A stretch of 57,887 nucleotides of DNA, from assembly GCA_902799745.1 (NCBI GenBank), contig CADCBQ010000011.1:1-57887 (forward strand), in the 5' to 3' direction. This stretch comes from Fibrobacter succinogenes. Its GTDB lineage: Bacteria > Fibrobacterota > Fibrobacteria > Fibrobacterales > Fibrobacteraceae. Below the pieces are notes generated by a model. The model saw nothing but the letters and a program-made list of their open reading frames with translations. It did not search any database and had not been told where the DNA came from. Shown one piece after another: positions 7,453 through 16,458 of the stretch (position 1 is its first letter; each line of letters opens with the position of its first letter). A program made the translations under genes and the position numbers.

Positions 7453-7758
7453 TTGAATAAAGAAAAACTCAACAAATTGATTCTGCGCATCGGAGCTGCC
7501 GTCGGTGTAATTGCCATGCTCATGGGAACGATCCTTACGGTTGCCGTGTGGAACGAAGGTTATTTCGTGGGCGCCATGATGATGATTGTCACGGGTGCTA
7601 TCAGCGTGTTTCTCGGTTTCAAGGAATTGGTGCAACCCAGCGACCATGTTTTCCATTGGTTGCCGTTGTTCTATAAAATTGTCCGCCGTTCGTTTTTCTT
7701 CTTGAACGTGGTCTTAATCGGGCTTGTCATTTTGACGGTCGCCCCGATGTTGGAATAA
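7453..7758 (+). CDS. Small integral membrane protein, unknown function
   Basis: 101 aa with a TTG start, supported by GAGGA 6 nt upstream and a TATATTTG box; no ATG gives a better fit. Three hydrophobic segments are visible (about residues 8-30, 36-57 and 77-97), with a short polar loop QPSDHVFHW. No family is recognised. The gene ends 1 nt before the recG stop on the other strand, so the two units converge without room for a separate terminator. Confidence 0.7.
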   Translation: MNKEKLNKLILRIGAAVGVIAMLMGTILTVAVWNEGYFVGAMMMIVTGAISVFLGFKELVQPSDHVFHWLPLFYKIVRRSFFFLNVVLIGLVILTVAPMLE

Positions 7759-7759
7759 C

Positions 7760-9808
7760 TTAGTGAACTCCGTCTTCGTTGGCGGATTTCTTTTCGCTGT
7801 ACCAAAGCTGGATTTTCTCGCGGGCGTCATCGCTGAAGGCGTCCTTGTCTTTTAAAATAGTTTCGGCCATTTGTAACGTCTGCGCGATGAGTTCCTGGTC
7901 GGCAATCCAGTCGAACCAGCGGAACACCCAGCTGCCGCTCTGCTCGTTGCCTTCGAGGTTGCCGGCGCCGCGAGTTTGCAAGTCAAGTTCTGCGATTTCG
8001 AAACCATCATCGGTGTGGCTGAATTGCGTCAGGCGATCGAGCGTGTTGTCGACGGTCGTATTTTCAGGGAGCATCAAGAAACACCAGGCCTGCTGATCAC
8101 CGCGACCAACACGCCCGCGCAGCTGGTGCAGCTGCGCCAGCCCGAAACGGTCGGGCTGGTCGATCGCCATGATGTTCGCCTCGGGAACATTCACGCCGAC
8201 TTCAATCACTGTCGTTGCGACAAGAATATGAACTTCTCCGGCGGCGAATCGCTTGAGAATGGCGTCGCGTTCCTCTTCGTCCATCTGGCCGTGAATGCCT
8301 TCTACAACGACGCTGGAATCAAAAGCGTGTAGCTCGTTGAGGACATCTTCGACGCTTCTTGCGTTGCCTTCGTCGTCGCTACCGACGCGGCTTACAATCC
8401 AGTAGCAAAGGTTTCCGCCCTTCGCCTCGTTGCAAATGAATTTCTTCATGTCGTCGCGCTTGTCGGGGCTGACAAGGCGCGTTTTCACGGGCTTTCTTCC
8501 GGCAGGCTTTTCCTTGATCGAAATGACTTGCAAGTCACCGTACAAGGTCATGGCAAGGCTTCGGGGTATCGGAGTCGCGCTCATCACGAGCATGTCGGGG
8601 TATTCGCCTTTCGAAAGCAGAGCTTCGCGCTGATTCACGCCAAAGCGGTGCTGTTCGTCAATAATCACGAACCCGAGTTTTGCAAAAGTCACATCTTTCG
8701 AGAACAGCGCATGCGTGCCGATGACGGCCTGGCAAAGCCCCATCTGGAGTTCGCCTAGAATTTGGCGTTTCTCGGCGGCGGGGGTCGCCCCAACTAAAAG
8801 TTGGATGCGCATTCCTGCTGCCTCAAAGAACGGTTTCATCTGCTTAAAATGCTGACGTGCCAAGATATCGGTCGGCACCATCAATGCGCATTGCTCGCCA
8901 GCGCCGCACACGGCCAGCATGGCGAGCAGGGCGACCACTGTCTTGCCGCAGCCTACGTCACCTTGCAACAGGGCGTGGAATTGCTTCTTGCCGTTCAGAC
9001 CGTCGATGATTCGGTTCAGCGCCGCGTCCTGCCCGCCCGTTAAATTAAAGGGGAGCCTCGACTTGGCGAGCATGACCTGGCCCAAGTCAATTTGCCTTTC
9101 GTGCCCGCGAACCTTTTGGTTCTCGCGCCGCTTCACCATGCGCAGGCAGAAGGGGAGTAGCTCAAGAACCTTGAGCTCGCGCTTCGCCTTGCGTATGGAA
9201 TCGAAATCGGCAGGCTTATGCAATACGCGCAGGTTGTTCAATACGGCGTTAAAATGCAGATAGTCCGTCAGTTCCTTCGGGCAAATTCCCGATAGCGTCA
9301 GGGCTGGAAAATGAAAGATGACGCTGTACCAGTTGCGCAAAGCCTTCTGGGTAATGCGGGCCTTGACCATTGCCTCGGTCATGGAATACACCGGCAGAAT
9401 CTGCCCGCTGAACTGTTCGTCTTCGTCCATGGGCTGCATGTCGGGGTGCGTCATCTGAAGTCCGCGGTATTCGCCTACAACGCCCGTGGCAAGCCAGCGT
9501 GAGCCCGGCGTGAGTCGCCGGCTCTGGTAAGAGGCTCCCTTGAAGAATGTCAGCGTAATTTCGCCTGTGCCGTCGGCAAGCGTTGCCACGAATCGGCTTC
9601 CGCGTCCGCGAATAACACCGCCGCGTATAATTTTCCCGATAATGACCGCGCGTTCGCCTACATGCAGGTTCCCGATGGAACTGACCTTGGTCTGGTCTAG
9701 GTAGGTACGCGGAATATTGTACAGAAAATCGGAAAGCGAAAGGATACCTGCAGACTTGAGCGCCTCAAGGCTTTTCGGTCCCATTTTGGGAAGGTTGCTT
9801 AAGTCCAT
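7760..9808 (-). CDS. recG: ATP-dependent DNA helicase RecG
   Basis: 682 aa, the normal RecG length. An N-terminal wedge/OB-fold domain (about residues 1-230, including GERAVIIGKI and FFKGASY) precedes the two RecA-like lobes. Motif I is GDVGCGKTVVA, motif II is the characteristic DEQH (IIDEQHRFGV), motif III is MSATPIPRSLA, and motif VI is QLRGRVGRG. It remodels and reverses stalled replication forks and branched DNA. It is the last gene of a gspE-MCE-recG unit (gaps of 3 and 22 nt). Confidence 0.95.
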   Translation of the reverse strand: MDLSNLPKMGPKSLEALKSAGILSLSDFLYNIPRTYLDQTKVSSIGNLHVGERAVIIGKIIRGGVIRGRGSRFVATLADGTGEITLTFFKGASYQSRRLTPGSRWLATGVVGEYRGLQMTHPDMQPMDEDEQFSGQILPVYSMTEAMVKARITQKALRNWYSVIFHFPALTLSGICPKELTDYLHFNAVLNNLRVLHKPADFDSIRKAKRELKVLELLPFCLRMVKRRENQKVRGHERQIDLGQVMLAKSRLPFNLTGGQDAALNRIIDGLNGKKQFHALLQGDVGCGKTVVALLAMLAVCGAGEQCALMVPTDILARQHFKQMKPFFEAAGMRIQLLVGATPAAEKRQILGELQMGLCQAVIGTHALFSKDVTFAKLGFVIIDEQHRFGVNQREALLSKGEYPDMLVMSATPIPRSLAMTLYGDLQVISIKEKPAGRKPVKTRLVSPDKRDDMKKFICNEAKGGNLCYWIVSRVGSDDEGNARSVEDVLNELHAFDSSVVVEGIHGQMDEEERDAILKRFAAGEVHILVATTVIEVGVNVPEANIMAIDQPDRFGLAQLHQLRGRVGRGDQQAWCFLMLPENTTVDNTLDRLTQFSHTDDGFEIAELDLQTRGAGNLEGNEQSGSWVFRWFDWIADQELIAQTLQMAETILKDKDAFSDDAREKIQLWYSEKKSANEDGVH

Positions 9809-9811
9809 GGC

Positions 9812-10819
9812 TTACTCGCTCTGGGCGGTTCCGTTTTGGGCCTTTTCGGCTCGTTCGCGGGCCTTTTCGCGGGCGGTTTTTCCAATCAGGTTGAAGTTCT
9901 TCCAAGCGAATGGCTTGACCGGATTGCCGTTTTCGTCGAGAATCTTGATGCCCTTGGTATCGATGGCACGCACAATTTCATTCAGCTTGGTCACCAGTTC
10001 GTTCACCTTGTCGGTCATTTCCGAAGAATACAGAATCTTGCTGTACAAGGAATCGTTTTCGATGGTGGTAATCAGCTCGTTAGTTTTTTCGGCCCCTTCA
10101 GAAATCTTTTGCATGGCGTTTTCGGCAAGAGCAATCTTTTCGTTAATGGTGCCAGTGACCGTTTCAATAGCTGAATCCGCTTGAGTCGTAATGACGAGCA
10201 GATTCCTGCTGGCAACATCGGCTTGCTTGAACAGGTTGTTCAGCGCAGGCTGCAATGTACGGAGGGTTTTCTCGGTGTTCGACAACGCGACTTCGATATT
10301 CTGAATGACGTATTCTACCAAGGCGCTTGCGGAACGGTGGGTGGAATCTCCGTTGGTAATCAGGTAAACGATCTGGCGAATGGTTTCAACCTGTTCGTTC
10401 ACGTTTTCAATATAACGCAAGACTTCGGCGATACCAGGTTCAAAACGGCCGGTATGGATATAGTCGTCGGGGAGAACCTTGCCTGTCTTGGAGGGGATAA
10501 TTTCGAGTCTACGCTGACCCATGATGGCGTAATTGATATTGTTGAACTGGGTTCCTTCGCGAATCACGATCGGCTGGTTGAATTTAATCTGAACGCGGGC
10601 GCGGTCGCCGAGCCACTGTACCTTGCCAATCGTTCCGACAGTGTAACCGCGGATTACGACCTGGTCTTCAGGCTGAAGAGAACCTAATTCATCGAAATCG
10701 ACCTGGATAATCGTGGTGGCCTCGTGATGGGCGTCCCACATGCAAAAGGCGATAATCGCAAAAAGGCTGAATAGAGCCAAGAGCGAAATGTAGCCCAATG
10801 TCCTGTCGGAAATCTTCAT
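9812..10819 (-). CDS. MCE (MlaD-type) domain protein
   Basis: About 335 aa from ATG 10819 (MKISDRTLGYISLLALF). An ATG at 10852 would add 11 residues; neither has a clear Shine-Dalgarno sequence, and MCE proteins usually begin with a short MKIS-like stretch right before the anchor. One transmembrane anchor (about 10-30) is followed by an MCE domain (about 35-115: IQVDFDELGSLQPEDQVVIRGYTVGTIGKV). A long helical region (about 130-290) could form the tube seen in MlaD/PqiB-type lipid transport proteins. The predicted role is lipid or hydrophobic-compound transport across the periplasm. The usual permease and ATPase genes (mlaE/mlaF) are not adjacent. It lies between a secretion-type ATPase and recG. 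Confidence 0.85.
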   Translation of the reverse strand: MKISDRTLGYISLLALFSLFAIIAFCMWDAHHEATTIIQVDFDELGSLQPEDQVVIRGYTVGTIGKVQWLGDRARVQIKFNQPIVIREGTQFNNINYAIMGQRRLEIIPSKTGKVLPDDYIHTGRFEPGIAEVLRYIENVNEQVETIRQIVYLITNGDSTHRSASALVEYVIQNIEVALSNTEKTLRTLQPALNNLFKQADVASRNLLVITTQADSAIETVTGTINEKIALAENAMQKISEGAEKTNELITTIENDSLYSKILYSSEMTDKVNELVTKLNEIVRAIDTKGIKILDENGNPVKPFAWKNFNLIGKTAREKARERAEKAQNGTAQSE

Positions 10820-10841
10820 GGACTGAAATGTAGTAAAAATC

Positions 10842-12113
10842 TCATTCCACATTGCCAAAAACTCTTTTTATTTCTGTTATGTCGGTATATCCGCTTTCAA
10901 CGAGTCTCCTTGCGTTTTCCCGGAGCGTTCCATCTACATAATTGCCGTCGGGCTTTAGAATCTCGGCGACGGCGGTGCGACCCGAGTAGGGGAGCGTGGA
11001 GGCCGGGCGGCACCGCAAAAGGCGTTGCGCCATAATGCCAAGGAGAGATTCCTGTAAGGCTGAGCGTGAAACGCCTAGATCTTCGAGGCGGGAGTATGCG
11101 GCCTTGGCAGAATTTGTATGGAGGGTCGATACGACCAGGTGCCCGGTTTGGGCGGCCCGGAGCGCGATTTGCGCCGTTTCCTTGTCACGGATTTCGCCGA
11201 CCATAATCACATCGGGGTCTTGGCGCAATATGGCGCGGAGTGCTGCGGCAAAAGTGAATCCGCATTTCTCGTTCACCTGCACTTGTGCAGCTCCTTCGAG
11301 TGGGTATTCTACGGGATCTTCAATCGTCGTTACATTCACCTGCTTGGAGAGAATTTCTTGCAACCCGGCGTGGAGCGTGGTCGTCTTGCCGGAACCGGTC
11401 GGTCCTGTCACTAGGAACAGTCCCTGCGGATTGCTGAATGTGTCCCGTAAAAATTGCAGGCTCGCCATGCTCAAACCAAGTGATTCCAGCTTTGTGTGAG
11501 GTCCTTCGGCAATGGGTAGAATTCGGAGTACGCCTTTTTCGCCGCCCTGCACGGGGAGCGTGCTCACGCGGATGTTTGCCGCGTGCTTAAAGCCCTCAAA
11601 ACGGAATGATCCATCGTGCGGAATTCTTTTGTCTGTAATGTCGATTTCAGAAAGAATCTTGAGTCGGACCAATACCGGTTCGCTAATCCAAATGGGCAAG
11701 CTTTTGTAATCGTTCAAAAGCCCGTCTTGCCGTAAACGCACCCGCAGCGATTGCGCTGTGGGTTCCAGGTGTATATCGGTGGCCTTTAAGTCGATTGCTC
11801 GCTCAATCAAACTGTTGACCAAGTTGACGATGGGTTCCGATTCCCAAGAAGTATTTTGGGCTCCTTCGGGTTTTAAAATGTCCTCTTCGATTCTGTCACT
11901 ATTTCGGCTCAGCAGCTGGTGAATTTCAGCCTTGCTTTTGATGCATGGGCTTATGGGGGAGCCCAGTTCTGTTCTCACCTTTTGCAACAGAAACTCGTCG
12001 CTGTCGCATGTGATTGCCACAGGGTAGGCCTGCTCGGGCTCGTTATCGCTCAAGTTGCTCAGTACGGCGACTTCGTGCTCACGACACCATTTTGTAGAAA
12101 GAATGGATTCCAT
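10842..12113 (-). CDS. GspE/PulE/PilB-type secretion or pilus ATPase, short form
   Basis: 423 aa, against about 550 for full-length PilB/GspE. The N-terminal domain is reduced (about 90 residues). The ATPase core is intact: Walker A GPTGSGKTTT, the Asp box, Walker B MVGEIRDKETAQ and the His box TGHLVVSTLHTN. The zinc-binding tetracysteine loop that normally precedes GYxGR is deleted; only RCRPASTLPYSGR remains. Such ATPases power assembly of type IV pili or type II pseudopili. No other pilus or T2SS gene is nearby; it heads an operon with the MCE gene and recG. It starts at ATG 12113; a TATTTT box on the minus strand (12120-12125) ends 6 nt upstream of it. Confidence 0.85.
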   Translation of the reverse strand: MESILSTKWCREHEVAVLSNLSDNEPEQAYPVAITCDSDEFLLQKVRTELGSPISPCIKSKAEIHQLLSRNSDRIEEDILKPEGAQNTSWESEPIVNLVNSLIERAIDLKATDIHLEPTAQSLRVRLRQDGLLNDYKSLPIWISEPVLVRLKILSEIDITDKRIPHDGSFRFEGFKHAANIRVSTLPVQGGEKGVLRILPIAEGPHTKLESLGLSMASLQFLRDTFSNPQGLFLVTGPTGSGKTTTLHAGLQEILSKQVNVTTIEDPVEYPLEGAAQVQVNEKCGFTFAAALRAILRQDPDVIMVGEIRDKETAQIALRAAQTGHLVVSTLHTNSAKAAYSRLEDLGVSRSALQESLLGIMAQRLLRCRPASTLPYSGRTAVAEILKPDGNYVDGTLRENARRLVESGYTDITEIKRVFGNVE

Positions 12114-12182
12114 GTCGCGAAAATAACAATGTTCTTGCTCCTTGCGTGCAATCGGTAGGTTGCAAGATTTTCGCTTAAAAGC

Positions 12183-12212
12183 AAAAAGTCCCGGTCATTT
12201 GACCGGGACTTG
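12183..12212 (-). terminator. Terminator of the RND efflux operon
   Basis: An 11-bp perfect stem (AAGTCCCGGTC 12186-12196 with GACCGGGACTT 12201-12211) is followed on the minus strand by TTTTTG. It ends the leftward efflux operon. Confidence 0.85.
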
Positions 12213-12235
12213 CTTCTCTCTCTATTGTCTAAATC

Positions 12236-15200
12236 TTATGCCTTATGGCGCTGGAAATTCTTCTTGATATTTCCGGCTTTCTTTTTCGCCTTGTGGAAGA
12301 TAGCGTTCGGGAGCCAGAAGAAGGTCGGCACCAAGTACATGGTAAGGATTGCAGACACAATCAAGCCTCCCACAGAGGCGATACCCATCGGTTGGGTCAT
12401 GGCGGCCACGTTACCACCGAGAGCGAATGCCAGCGGAAGCTGGGCCACCACAGAGGCGAACGTTGCAAGTACAATCGGCTGGAACTTGTTTTCGCCTGCG
12501 GTCATAATGGCAGAACGTCTGCCCATTGCGCCACTTCGTAGCAGTCTGTTTGCTTCGTCAAGCAATAGAATAGCGTTGTTCACCACCACACCGATAAGCA
12601 TCACAATAGCCATGAGGGCAATCATCGAAAGAGCCTTGCCGGTAACGATAAGGGAAAGGATCACACCGATAGCGCCCATCGGGATTGTCGTCATAATGAT
12701 GAACGGCTGGGCAAAGCTTTCGAGAAGGGCAATCAGCAAAATGTAGGTGAGGATGATAGCCATCAAGATTGCCGTCTTGAATTCGTCCACCATGTCATTC
12801 TGCATGTCTGCGTTACCGCCAAAGCCGAACGAAATTCCTTCGGGAACCTGGTCCTTCATTTCTGCGGCGAGCGCTCCGACCTTGCCCATGATTTCACCAG
12901 TCGTGTGTCCAGGCAACAAGTTCATCGAAACGTCAACACGTCTCATCTTGCGCTTACGGTCAATACGGGTCGGGCCTGCACCGTCTTCGATGAAGAACAA
13001 CTCGTTGGCGTTTACGTATCCCTTAGGCGTCAAAATCGGGAGGTTTTCGATGTCTACGTGGCTCTGACGGTCTTTTTCCATCATGCGCACATATACGTCA
13101 TATTCTTCACCGTCATCGGTGTACTGGCCAGCTTCATAACCGCTCACTGCAATATAGTTGTAGTTGGCGGCAGTCTGGAGCGTAATACCGTAATCGGCGA
13201 GAGCCTGACGGTTCGGGATAAGTCGAATTTCGGGCTTACCCGCTTCGTAACTCATCTTCACGTCTACGATACCGTCGATGGTTTCCTTGATTTTGTCCAT
13301 CACGATTTCGGAAGCCTTTACCACGGAGTCGGCGTGCAAACCGCTCACTTCGAGCACCACGTCGCCGGCAGAGTTGTTCTGCATTTCGGAGGCGGAGGTG
13401 GACTTGATGGAAATGAAGGCGTCAGGAATGTTTGCAAGGTAAGGACGCAAGGAGTCGACGATTTGGTCGGTACTACGAGTACGGCCTTCCCAGTCCTTCA
13501 AAAGCTTTACACGCATGGTAGCCTGGTTTACGGTCGTAAAACCGTTAGAGCCACCCACATTCATGCTGTAGTGCACAATTTCGGGAACGCCCTTGACTCT
13601 CTCTTCGATAATACGTGCAACGCTGTCGGTGGTTTCGATGTTAGTACCCACAGGCATTTCAAGCTTCACCGAAATCATGCCCTGGTCCTGTTTCGGCATC
13701 ACTTCGACGGTCAAGAAGTTCTTCGCAAGAACACCCACAAAGAAAATTCCTGCGCCAAGTGCAACGACTTGGAATATAACACCCGGAACAGAAAGGCAGA
13801 ACGAAAGGGTCTTGAGGTATACAAAGCGAATCCCATTCAGGGCCTTGGGGAAGAGCGCAAGAATACGGTCAAGAATCGAGGGCTTTTCTTCGATAATGTT
13901 TCCGTTTTCGTCTTTCTTTTTGCCTTTGAACAAGTAGGCTGCCATGAGCGGTGTCAAGGTGAAGGTCACCAAGAGCGACACGAAGGTTGCAAACACCATG
14001 GTCAGACCGAACGTTCTAAAGAAGATACCGGCAATGGACTTCATGAAGGCAATCGGCACGAACACGCAAACGTTGGTGAGTGTCGAAGCCATGATGGCGA
14101 CCATGATTTCACTGGTGCCTCGGTAAGCAGCTTCTTTCGGGTCAAGTCCAAGTTTTAATTTTTCGTTAATGTTTTCAAGCACCACGATAGAGTTTGTCAC
14201 CAACAGGCCCACGGAACTCGACAGAGCCATGAGCGACATCATGTTGATGCCAAAGCCCGCAAAATACATAAGGGTAAATGCACCAATCACAGAAATCGGC
14301 ATCGTAAGGGCCGCAATGAACATGGTCGAGAACTTGCCGAGGAACAAGAGCAAAAGTCCTGCCGTAAGGCCGATTGCGATAACGATATTCTGAATCACGT
14401 TGTCGATAGCTTCGTTCACCGCTTCGGACTTGTCATAAACCAGGTGAAGTTCGAAACCTTCGGGGAGCGTTTGCTGAATCTGGGCCATGCGCTTGAGCAC
14501 GCCTCTCGAAACTTCAACCACGTTAGCGTCGGAACGCTTCTTGATATCGAGCGACACGGAGTTCGTTCCGTTGAAGCGAGAAGCAGAAGTAATCGATTCA
14601 ATCGTGTCCTTGACGTCGGCGATTTCAGAAAGCTTGATTACGCCCGTTTGGGTCGGAATATCCAGGTCGCGCATTTCGTCGAGGCTGGTGAACTTACCTG
14701 CGGTACGCACGGTCGTATTCTTGTGCTTGCCGATGACTTCACCAATCGGGTTGTTGACGTTAGCTTGTCCGAAAATTCCCATGATGGTCGCAATGTCTAC
14801 ATTGCGGTCAATCATTTTATCTTTGTCAAGTTCAATGGAAATCTGGCGTGTGGTACCACCGAAAAGGTCAACGCTTGCCACACCCGGAACAGAGGTGAAC
14901 AGCGGTTCGATTTCGTCTTCCACCTTCTGGCGGAGTTCCGTGGAGTTCAGCGGACCCGTAAACGAAATAGACATGATGGCGGCACCGTTAATGTCGACCT
15001 TCGAAATAATCGGGGCCTGCACGGCATCCGGGAAGTCGGCTGCGGCAAGTTCAATCTTGGAACGCACGTCGTTTGCAGCCACGTCCACGTTGATACCCAT
15101 GTTGAACATGGCAACCACGATACCGTAGTTTTCAAGGCATATCGACTGCACGTAGTCAATACCGTCCACCAGTTCCACCTGTTCTTCAATAGGCTTGATG

Positions 15201-15382
15201 ATGGTCGTTTCGATTTCTTCGGGGTTTGCACCCGGATAGATGATGGTACCGGTGACCACGGGGACGTCGAATTTCGGCATCAGGTCCACCACCATCATGC
15301 TGTAGGTGTAGAGACCGAAAACCACCACGGTCAAAATGACCATGAGCATGGTTATCGGTTTATAGATACTGGCCTTAATCAT
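12236..15382 (-). CDS. RND family inner-membrane efflux transporter (AcrB-like) lacking the proton-relay residues
   Basis: 1048 aa, typical for AcrB/HAE1 transporters, with the 12-TM pattern and two large periplasmic loops. The TM1 region (YKPITMLMVILTVVVFGLYTY), the porter domains and the internal repeat are all present. In TM4 the family motif GLLVDDAIVVxEN reads GLLVTNSIVVLEN, so AcrB Asp407/Asp408 correspond to T396/N397. In TM10 the Lys940 position is N935 (VVVNNAILL). All three core residues of the AcrB proton relay are thus absent. This points to different ion coupling or a changed function rather than a decayed gene, since the frame is intact. It is the last gene of a tolC-adaptor-RND operon and would export drugs, lipids or metabolites. 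Confidence 0.93.
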   Translation of the reverse strand: MIKASIYKPITMLMVILTVVVFGLYTYSMMVVDLMPKFDVPVVTGTIIYPGANPEEIETTIIKPIEEQVELVDGIDYVQSICLENYGIVVAMFNMGINVDVAANDVRSKIELAAADFPDAVQAPIISKVDINGAAIMSISFTGPLNSTELRQKVEDEIEPLFTSVPGVASVDLFGGTTRQISIELDKDKMIDRNVDIATIMGIFGQANVNNPIGEVIGKHKNTTVRTAGKFTSLDEMRDLDIPTQTGVIKLSEIADVKDTIESITSASRFNGTNSVSLDIKKRSDANVVEVSRGVLKRMAQIQQTLPEGFELHLVYDKSEAVNEAIDNVIQNIVIAIGLTAGLLLLFLGKFSTMFIAALTMPISVIGAFTLMYFAGFGINMMSLMALSSSVGLLVTNSIVVLENINEKLKLGLDPKEAAYRGTSEIMVAIMASTLTNVCVFVPIAFMKSIAGIFFRTFGLTMVFATFVSLLVTFTLTPLMAAYLFKGKKKDENGNIIEEKPSILDRILALFPKALNGIRFVYLKTLSFCLSVPGVIFQVVALGAGIFFVGVLAKNFLTVEVMPKQDQGMISVKLEMPVGTNIETTDSVARIIEERVKGVPEIVHYSMNVGGSNGFTTVNQATMRVKLLKDWEGRTRSTDQIVDSLRPYLANIPDAFISIKSTSASEMQNNSAGDVVLEVSGLHADSVVKASEIVMDKIKETIDGIVDVKMSYEAGKPEIRLIPNRQALADYGITLQTAANYNYIAVSGYEAGQYTDDGEEYDVYVRMMEKDRQSHVDIENLPILTPKGYVNANELFFIEDGAGPTRIDRKRKMRRVDVSMNLLPGHTTGEIMGKVGALAAEMKDQVPEGISFGFGGNADMQNDMVDEFKTAILMAIILTYILLIALLESFAQPFIIMTTIPMGAIGVILSLIVTGKALSMIALMAIVMLIGVVVNNAILLLDEANRLLRSGAMGRRSAIMTAGENKFQPIVLATFASVVAQLPLAFALGGNVAAMTQPMGIASVGGLIVSAILTMYLVPTFFWLPNAIFHKAKKKAGNIKKNFQRHKA

Positions 15383-15395
15383 TCAGAATCATCTC

Positions 15396-16439
15396 CTATT
15401 CAACGATCAGCACTTTGTCGCCGTCGTTCATCTTGGACTGGCCTTCGACAATCACGGTTTCGCCACCTTCAAGACCTTCTGTAATCTGCACATCGTTTTT
15501 GGTTTGCACGCCAAGCTTCACAATCTTGCGGAGGGCCTTGCCTTCGGCATCGACAGTCCAGATGACGTTAATGCCGTTGCGGTAAACGATTGCTTCTGCA
15601 GGCACCACGATGCCTTCCACCTGGCGGGCGTCGAGTTCTGCGGTCACGTACATGCCGGGCAGGAGCTTCTTGGCCTTGTTGTCGAACGTAATTTCAACCG
15701 GGAAGAAGTGAGTTGTCGGGTTTGCGGCGAGCGGAATCAGGGTCACCTTACCCGTGAACGTTTCGTCGGCGACAGTGACTTTGGCAGATGCGCCCTTCTT
15801 GAAGAATCCGATGTCCTTGCTGGTGACGTTCAACTTCAAGATAACCTTGTTGAGCTTTGCAATGGTTGCAAACTGAGCGCCCTGTCCTGGGGTCTGGCCG
15901 ACCTTGAACTTGATTTCGGTCACCACGCCTGCTTCAGGAGCAAGAATCAAAGTGGCGCGGCGGGCGGTTTCGAGGCCCATCTTTGCGACCTTGAGTTGCA
16001 TTTCCTGGCTGTCCATGTCCTGTTGGCTAATGCCACCCTTGGCATGGAGTTCACGCATGCGTTCGGTTGCTTTTTCAAGAACAGCGATTTTTTCTTGCGC
16101 TTCTTGGTATTGGGTGTTGTCGCCCGTGTAGAGATATTCGGCAATCACCTGATCTTTCTGCACGGTGGAACCCACTTGCACGTTAATCTTTGCAATCGGG
16201 TCGCCCATCTTGCAGATGGCGCTGTTCTGGTTGATGCCTTCGATTGTGCCACTGAACTTACGCACGTCGGTAAGTTTCGAGGTGGCTGCCTTGACTACGC
16301 GGGCTGGCTTACCCTTTTCTTTCTGAATTTCTTCGATGGTCGAAGCCTTCTTTTCGGCATTTTCTTCTTTCTTGTCGCAGGCGACAAGCATCAGCGATGC
16401 GACAGCGATTGTCAGGAGGGTTTTAACTGTCTTGTTCAT
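15396..16439 (-). CDS. RND efflux periplasmic adaptor (membrane fusion protein), lipoprotein
   Basis: About 347 aa. ATG 16439 is chosen because GAGGAAAG lies directly upstream; the frame is open further, into the end of the tolC gene. The lipobox SLMLVAC gives a lipidated N-terminus. The order is the usual one for adaptors: lipoyl half (about 70-100), short alpha-hairpin (about 100-150, AVLEKATERMRELHAKGGIS), second lipoyl half (EAGVVTEIKFKVGQ), beta-barrel and membrane-proximal domains (RNGINVIWTVDAEGKALRKIVKLG). It bridges the RND pump and the TolC-like channel. It sits 13 nt upstream of the pump gene, and its start lies 20 nt upstream of the tolC stop. Confidence 0.9.
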   Translation of the reverse strand: MNKTVKTLLTIAVASLMLVACDKKEENAEKKASTIEEIQKEKGKPARVVKAATSKLTDVRKFSGTIEGINQNSAICKMGDPIAKINVQVGSTVQKDQVIAEYLYTGDNTQYQEAQEKIAVLEKATERMRELHAKGGISQQDMDSQEMQLKVAKMGLETARRATLILAPEAGVVTEIKFKVGQTPGQGAQFATIAKLNKVILKLNVTSKDIGFFKKGASAKVTVADETFTGKVTLIPLAANPTTHFFPVEITFDNKAKKLLPGMYVTAELDARQVEGIVVPAEAIVYRNGINVIWTVDAEGKALRKIVKLGVQTKNDVQITEGLEGGETVIVEGQSKMNDGDKVLIVE

Positions 16440-16458
16440 TCTTTCCTCGTCTCTCTTA

